9,607 bases of DNA from Bacteroidales bacterium (GTDB lineage Bacteria; Bacteroidota; Bacteroidia; Bacteroidales; VadinHA17): contig DOZA01000085.1 of assembly GCA_003518245.1 (NCBI GenBank), positions 1 through 9,607 on the forward strand. The letters are read 5' to 3'. Positions 5,431-9,607 of this stretch are shown here, piece after piece. Below the pieces are notes generated by a model. The model worked only from the letters and a program-made list of their open reading frames with translations. It was not told the DNA's origin and made no database searches. Numbering within the stretch: the stretch's first letter is position 1; each line of letters opens with the position of its first letter. The translations under genes were made by a program, and so were the position numbers.

Positions 5431-6774
5431 TTAGAGGAAAAATTTTGACATTTTCTCAATCGCATGTGGCAGGGTAAATACCATAACCTTGTCATTTGGC
5501 TTAATCACAGTATCACCTGTTGCAATGAAGGGCTTTCCATCCCTTGTTCCTCCACCAATAATAGCCCCTTTGGGGAAATGTATGTCTCGTAGCTTTCCTT
5601 TTACTATTTTTGAATTTTCAGGCACCCTGTATTCAAATACTTCAGCATCAGTACCTGTCATACATTTAACCTGTGTTACATTTGGATTTGTGGTATGCCT
5701 GAATATCCGGCTGGCAGCTGCTAGTTTTTTGTTTATGATGGTGTCTATACCACTATTCTCTGCCAGGTTGATATATTCAACATTTTCAACTTCTGCAATT
5801 GTCTTTTTTACCCCGAGTTTAGTTGCAAGCAGGCAGGCGAGGATATTGGTTTCCGAGTTACCAGTAACAGCAACAAAAACATCCTTTTGTGATATACCCT
5901 CCTGGATAAGAAGGTTTGCATTCCTGCCATCACCTTGGATTACAAGTGTATTTTCCAGATTATCTGCCAGTTCTTCGCATTTGGCAACATCATAATCTAT
6001 AAGTTTAATAAAACATTTTTTCTGAAGTGACTGGGCTACCCTTCTACCTATCCTGCTACCCCCCAGTATCATAATTCTTTTAGCGATAAAATTTTCCTTG
6101 CCGGTAAACTTCATCATTTCTTTAATTCCTTCTTTTGTAGATACCACAAAAACCAGGTCACCTTCCTTGAATACTTCATCTCCCCTGGGGATAATAGTAT
6201 CATCATTCCTCTTTATTGCTACCGTCCTGTTGTTAGTGATATTTTTAAGTTCAAAGGTTACTTCCCTGAGTGTTTTATTCACTACAGGAGCATTTTTCTC
6301 AAGCTTCTGAACATAAAGCGATAACATGCCTCCTGAAAATTCCATAAACTCGGTAGTGCCAGTTTCATGCAGAAGGCCAAGTACTTGTTTTGCAGCAATA
6401 AGCTCAGGATAAATGAGGGAGTCGATGCCAAGTGATTTAAAAAATTCCCTGGTAGTATGCTCAAGATACTCCCTGTTATCTATTCTGGCAATGGTCTTAA
6501 CAGCACCAAGTCTTTTTGCAAGTATGGCTGCAGTAATATTGGTATCCTCCAGGTGAGCAACAGCAATAAATAGGTCTGTCTTTTTACCAAGTGTATCTTT
6601 AAGAAGATTTAATGAAGTAGCCGATCCAAGACGTGTCATTACATCAAGAGATGAATTTATGGGCTTAAGTCGGCTTTCCTCGGGATCAATGATTACGATG
6701 TCGTGTTGTTCATTACTCAACATCTTTGCCAGATGTGTGCCAACCTCTCCTGCACCTGCAATTACTATCCTCAT
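5431..6774 (-). CDS. trkA: Trk potassium uptake regulator TrkA (two RCK domains)
   Basis: A 447-residue cytosolic protein that binds NAD(H) and adenine nucleotides and gates TrkH. It has a duplicated RCK layout: RCK_N at about 1-120 with the Rossmann motif GAGEVG (7-12) and the acidic strand end IIDPEE (28-33); TrkA_C at about 140-222; a second RCK_N at about 232-350 with GGSRIG (238-243) and LIDYD; and a second TrkA_C at about 367-447. I start at ATG 6774, giving MRIVIAGAGEVG. An in-frame start at 6822 would add 16 residues with no family counterpart, and the promoter-like element at 6802-6809 would then lie inside the coding region. It is the first gene of the trkA-trkH pair. comEC ends 93 bp upstream. 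Confidence 0.95.
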   Translation of the reverse strand: MRIVIAGAGEVGTHLAKMLSNEQHDIVIIDPEESRLKPINSSLDVMTRLGSATSLNLLKDTLGKKTDLFIAVAHLEDTNITAAILAKRLGAVKTIARIDNREYLEHTTREFFKSLGIDSLIYPELIAAKQVLGLLHETGTTEFMEFSGGMLSLYVQKLEKNAPVVNKTLREVTFELKNITNNRTVAIKRNDDTIIPRGDEVFKEGDLVFVVSTKEGIKEMMKFTGKENFIAKRIMILGGSRIGRRVAQSLQKKCFIKLIDYDVAKCEELADNLENTLVIQGDGRNANLLIQEGISQKDVFVAVTGNSETNILACLLATKLGVKKTIAEVENVEYINLAENSGIDTIINKKLAAASRIFRHTTNPNVTQVKCMTGTDAEVFEYRVPENSKIVKGKLRDIHFPKGAIIGGGTRDGKPFIATGDTVIKPNDKVMVFTLPHAIEKMSKFFL

Positions 6775-6801
6775 CTCAATTACGTTTAAAGAAAAACATA
6801 G

Positions 6802-6809
6802 CAAATTTA
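6802..6809 (-). promoter_or_regulatory. -7 promoter element for trkA-trkH
   Basis: Minus-strand TAAATTTG (6809-6802) fits TAnnTTTG. TTTG at 6836-6833 lies 23 bases upstream, slightly wider than the usual 19-21. A second -7-like TACATTTG sits at 6840-6833. The predicted start is near 6795, about 21 bases before the ATG. Confidence 0.45.
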
Positions 6810-6867
6810 TAAAATAGACCACTAATAATTAACAAATGTACATAAATCTTTAAATGTCAGTATTTTT

Positions 6868-8403
6868 TTATGGAATGATAAAGTATAATACAATGCAAGT
6901 CAATAGTATATGAGGATTGTTCTTTTCACTGTCAAGAAGGAACCTGATTAAAACCATCAGCAACAGGAATAATACTATGGCTCTGGGAGCCGATATGTCA
7001 CTCACACTGATTACGGCTTTTTCAAGAGACGCGATTGATGCGGCAGAATCTGAGAGTGTGGTTACACTAAAGTTGATAATATTGTTCAGGATACCTGGTA
7101 TTAAAGGCAGGCCACCAAGTAGGATAAGCGCAAAGCCCATAATGAGAATAATGGTCGCGAGGGGTATGGCAAAAAGGTTTGAAAAAAGGGAGAACAATGG
7201 TATTTCGTCGAAAAATAGTGTCACAAAAGGTATTGTCCCTGCCTGGGCAAGAATAGAAACAGTAAGTATCTTCCATATTGAGCTCAGGAAACGGCCACGA
7301 AGATTTGCTTTTGCCAGAAGCTTACTGTAATTACTTACAATAGAAATGACCGCCGAATAGGAGAGAAGGAATGAAGCCTCATAAATCATTGACGGGTTTA
7401 TGATAAGTATTAAGAAAGCAGAAGCCATAACAGAGTTGAGTGGTTTAACCGGCCGGTATATGAAATAACCGGTATTAAGAAAGGAAAACATTACGGAAGC
7501 CCTTGTTACTGAAGGGCTCAAACCTGTTATGAATGCATAGGTCCAGATTATAATCAGTGATATAATCAGGCTGGCAAGCCCGGTTTTTATGCGTACTATT
7601 CTTAATAAAGAAATAATGATCAGTGATACTATTCCTACATGTAATCCGGAGACAGCCATAATATGTATTATCCCGCTTTTCCTGAATTCTTCCTTTATTT
7701 CATCATCAACCATGTCTCTGTATCCCAGTGTCATAGCGGATACTATTGCCAGGCTTTTTTTATCAGTCATTGTATTTGCAAGCTTAGCCTGCAATACTTT
7801 TCTAAACCTCAGGGCCAGGTGCTTTATTCCGGGTTTTTCATCAATAACTAGAATACTGTCGTAACAAAATGTACTGTAACGAAATCCCCTGTTATTCATA
7901 AAAGTACGATAGTCAAAATTGTCAGAGCTATCAAAATCAGTAATTTCTGAGGCTTGAGAGATAAAGCTGATAATACTACCCGGTTTTAAGGAATCAGACA
8001 CAAACCTGTCATCGGTATAAAGGACTAACTTATTATTCTTATAGCCATCCTTCCCATCAATTTTTAGAAGGCTGGAATTAATTTTTAATGACCTTTTTGC
8101 AGGAGAAGGGTAATTGTCAGTTTTTACTATGAAAAGATGAACTCCCGGTTCTATATATTGCAGTTTGTTCTTCTGTATTATTGAGAGGGAACAACCGATA
8201 CAAAAGATAGAGCAGTGAATAAATAAACCAAAAAATACCGAAGATCTTCTATTTCCGTATAATGAAATATTGAATACCAGTATTACAGTAAATATTATAA
8301 AAGCAATATTACTGTACAATACTGAATTCATAAAAGAACCGAGTATTATACCAGCTATCAGGGCTATGCAGTATCCTGCGTAAGGGGTATCTTTATACAG
8401 CAC
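6868..8403 (-). CDS. comEC: ComEC/Rec2 family DNA-uptake membrane protein, short form
   Basis: A 511-residue polytopic membrane protein related to ComEC/Rec2, which carries single-stranded DNA across the cytoplasmic membrane in competent bacteria. Residues 1-80 give several membrane helices. About 85-190 form a soluble, beta-rich DUF4131/OB-like segment (for example GSIISFISQASEITD and FDYRTFMNNRGF). The competence core follows with HIMAVSGLHVGI (247-258), the family signature, TGLSPSVTRASVM (293-305), FLLSYSAVISIV (345-356), QAGTIP (387-392) and NLFAIPLA (409-416). The usual C-terminal metallo-beta-lactamase-like domain is absent: the protein ends after a last helix and the 93-bp gap to trkA cannot hold it. 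Full-length homologues are usually several hundred residues longer. It is 37 bp downstream of def, probably on the same transcript. Confidence 0.9.
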   Translation of the reverse strand: MLYKDTPYAGYCIALIAGIILGSFMNSVLYSNIAFIIFTVILVFNISLYGNRRSSVFFGLFIHCSIFCIGCSLSIIQKNKLQYIEPGVHLFIVKTDNYPSPAKRSLKINSSLLKIDGKDGYKNNKLVLYTDDRFVSDSLKPGSIISFISQASEITDFDSSDNFDYRTFMNNRGFRYSTFCYDSILVIDEKPGIKHLALRFRKVLQAKLANTMTDKKSLAIVSAMTLGYRDMVDDEIKEEFRKSGIIHIMAVSGLHVGIVSLIIISLLRIVRIKTGLASLIISLIIIWTYAFITGLSPSVTRASVMFSFLNTGYFIYRPVKPLNSVMASAFLILIINPSMIYEASFLLSYSAVISIVSNYSKLLAKANLRGRFLSSIWKILTVSILAQAGTIPFVTLFFDEIPLFSLFSNLFAIPLATIILIMGFALILLGGLPLIPGILNNIINFSVTTLSDSAASIASLEKAVISVSDISAPRAIVLFLLLMVLIRFLLDSEKNNPHILLTCIVLYFIIP

Positions 8404-8440
8404 TTTACAGCGATTACCGTATAAAGATACAAAATTCTGT

Positions 8441-9007
8441 TTATTTGATTTTATGCTTTGGCAGAACAGTTTTATAATCGACGCTGAATTTACCTTTGCT
8501 TATGCCTGCAAGTTTTGATTTCAGCAGCCTTTTTTTTAAGGGGCTCACCAGATCAGTGAAAAGGACACCATCGAGATGATCATATTCATGTTCGATTATC
8601 CTGGCTTTGAACCCGTTGATTACTTCATTGTGAAATTTCCAGTTCTGGTCAAAATACTCTATACGTATTGTTGATTCCCGGTTTACTTCTTCACGAATCA
8701 GTGGGATGCTCAGGCAGCCCTCATTCATTAAGACTTTTTCACCGCTTCTTTCTTTAATATATGGATTAATAAATGCCTGCCTGAATTGAGTCAGGTCCGG
8801 TTTTTCATCTGAAATAGGTGTGCCGTCAACAACAAATAAACGGATGGATTTTCCTATCTGGGGTGCTGCCAGTCCAATACCATCTGAATGATGCATAATT
8901 TCAAACATATCGTCAATGAGCTGGACAAGACCTTCATAGTTCTTATCAATATCCTCTGCAACTCTTCTGAGTACGGGATGACCATATACATATATTGGAT
9001 AAACCAT
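8441..9007 (-). CDS. def: Peptide deformylase
   Basis: A 188-residue cytosolic metalloenzyme that removes the formyl group from the N-terminal fMet of nascent proteins. All three family motifs are intact: GIGLAAPQ (43-50), EGCLS (96-100, metal ligand Cys98) and HEYDH (140-144, metal ligands His140 and His144, catalytic Glu141). The N-terminal YGHPVLRRVAEDI is also typical. The length and the KKRLLKSKL tail region are normal for Bacteroidota. It lies between ruvX (98-bp gap) and comEC (37-bp gap). A -7-like element sits in the upstream gap, so it may be transcribed both with ruvX and alone. Confidence 0.97.
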   Translation of the reverse strand: MVYPIYVYGHPVLRRVAEDIDKNYEGLVQLIDDMFEIMHHSDGIGLAAPQIGKSIRLFVVDGTPISDEKPDLTQFRQAFINPYIKERSGEKVLMNEGCLSIPLIREEVNRESTIRIEYFDQNWKFHNEVINGFKARIIEHEYDHLDGVLFTDLVSPLKKRLLKSKLAGISKGKFSVDYKTVLPKHKIK

Positions 9008-9027
9008 TTAAGTTATAAGTTTTGAGC

Positions 9028-9056
9028 CCTTCGACCCGATCTTACTCAGGACAAGT
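9028..9056. repeat. Degenerate extragenic repeat, copy 2
   Basis: CCCTTCGACC, then TACTCAGGACAA (9044-9055), sharing the 12-mer with 1151-1162. It lies in the presumed leader between the -7-like element and def. Resemblance to the dispersed CCCTTCGAC...CTCAGGACAAG type of extragenic repeat is from memory. Confidence 0.4.
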
Positions 9057-9085
9057 TATGGATTAATTGTTATAGATACAGAGAA

Positions 9086-9093
9086 CAAAGTTA
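9086..9093 (-). promoter_or_regulatory. -7-like element upstream of def
   Basis: Minus-strand TAACTTTG (9093-9086) fits TAnnTTTG, in the 98-bp ruvX-def gap. There is no TTTG at the -33 position. It would give a leader of about 70 bases that includes the repeat at 9028-9056. Confidence 0.35.
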
Positions 9094-9105
9094 CAAATTA
9101 TTCTT

Positions 9106-9531
9106 TTATTTAGAATAATTCTTAATTTGCTCCAAGTAAGACTGAAGGATCAATGAGGCGCTTATCTTATCTATATTTTCTTTTTTCTGCCTGTCTGATT
9201 TTTTCATTCCTCCCTCAATCATTGCTTTCTGTGCAATACTCGATGTGAATCTTTCATCAACGAGATGAAGGTCAATATCACTGAATAATTTTTTTATCCT
9301 GTTAATAAACGGCTCCAGCTGTTTAACCAGGTCTGAAGGTTGATTGTTCATTGTTTTAGGATATCCGATTATTATAGCCTCAACTTCTTCTTTGCTGGTA
9401 TATTCTATCAGGAAATTTTCCAGTTCTTTTGTAAGTACTGTTTTCAATGGGCTGGCAATTATATGGTCATTGTCTGTTACTGCCAGGCCAGTTCTTTTTT
9501 TGCCATAATCAATTGCAAGTATTCTTCCCAT
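9106..9531 (-). CDS. ruvX: Holliday-junction resolvase-like nuclease YqgF/RuvX
   Basis: A 141-residue RNase H-fold protein of the YqgF family, linked in other bacteria to 16S rRNA 5'-end maturation and to Holliday-junction resolution. The conserved acidic residues are visible: Asp8 in AIDYGKKRTGLAV (6-18), Glu93 in VDERFTS (91-97) and Asp121 in IDKISASLIL (120-129). IIIGYPKTMNN (53-63) is the loop motif following the third strand. The length is normal. The ATG at 9531-9529 is preceded by a tandem repeat rather than a clear ribosome-binding site. It is followed by def on the same strand; I recall this neighbourhood from other Bacteroidota. No defect is seen. Confidence 0.95.
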   Translation of the reverse strand: MGRILAIDYGKKRTGLAVTDNDHIIASPLKTVLTKELENFLIEYTSKEEVEAIIIGYPKTMNNQPSDLVKQLEPFINRIKKLFSDIDLHLVDERFTSSIAQKAMIEGGMKKSDRQKKENIDKISASLILQSYLEQIKNYSK

Positions 9532-9554
9532 AAGTTGAATAAAGTTGAATAAAG
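9532..9554. repeat. 10-bp tandem repeat AAGTTGAATA x2.3 directly before ruvX
   Basis: Two perfect copies of AAGTTGAATA (9532-9551) plus AAG immediately precede the ruvX ATG, so the repeat occupies the ribosome-entry region. No promoter element is found in 9532-9607. Confidence 0.8.
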
Positions 9555-9564
9555 AAGAGTGAGT

Positions 9565-9607
9565 TTAATATATATGATAATAATTCATTCTCAACGTGTC
9601 CTCCGAA
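9565..9607 (-). other. Possible C-terminal tail of an upstream gene (edge fragment)
   Basis: One minus-strand frame reads 13 codons (SEDTLRMNYYHIY) to a TAA at 9567-9565, which could be the end of a gene entering from the right. Another frame is open across the whole edge, so the choice cannot be made from this window. I do not recognise the fragment. Confidence 0.2.

Noticed and set aside
5489..5995. 168-codon plus-strand open frame
   Set aside because: Antisense to trkA, Ser/Phe-rich and without domain features.
6775..6822. Longer trkA start adding 16 residues
   Set aside because: The family begins at MRIVIxGAGxVG, and the added segment overlaps a promoter-like element.
6917..7330. 137-codon plus-strand open frame
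   Set aside because: Antisense to comEC and typical of the complement of a membrane-protein gene.

Overview
The window looks like a chromosomal segment of a Bacteroidota bacterium, probably of the order Bacteroidales or a relative. The reasons are AT-rich DNA, several intergenic promoter elements of the Bacteroidota type (TAnnTTTG, with an upstream TTTG in the best case), start codons without clear Shine-Dalgarno sequences, a DUF4199 membrane protein, and a lipoprotein of a type common in this phylum. No mobile element, phage gene or CRISPR array is visible. Most genes are housekeeping.

Layout, left to right. Positions 1-904 (minus) carry the N-terminal 301 residues of a secreted lipoprotein that runs off the left edge. 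Its Cys and Gln motifs resemble those of surface thioester (Cys-Gln) domains. Positions 905-1364 are a gene-free spacer holding a promoter for that lipoprotein, a perfect 7-bp triple repeat and three inverted repeats. Positions 1365-2863 (minus) are a two-gene unit: a DUF4199 membrane protein, then a polyprenyl-phosphate glycosyltransferase of family GT2 whose ATG overlaps the preceding stop by one base. Next comes the plus-strand 4.5S SRP RNA gene (ffs, about 2999-3100) with a textbook Bacteroidota promoter, then a repeat-rich spacer, then a plus-strand YciO/Sua5-family gene (3352-3972). A promoter element sits so close to that gene's ATG that the mRNA may be leaderless.

From 3973 to 9531 every gene is on the minus strand. 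In transcription order they are ruvX (Holliday-junction resolvase-like), def (peptide deformylase), a short comEC (DNA-uptake channel lacking the usual C-terminal domain), trkA and trkH (potassium uptake). The trkA-trkH pair has its own promoter-like element and a 9-bp gap between genes. def and comEC are 37 bp apart and may be cotranscribed. trkH and the YciO-family gene converge with their stop codons directly abutting.

Functionally the segment combines co-translational export (SRP RNA), N-terminal protein processing (def), DNA handling (ruvX, comEC), K+ homeostasis (trkAH) and envelope glycosylation (GT2 with DUF4199). I see no convincing new multi-gene system. The items most worth a second look are the putative thioester lipoprotein, the possible leaderless YciO-family transcript, the truncated ComEC and the families of short tandem repeats confined to intergenic spacers.
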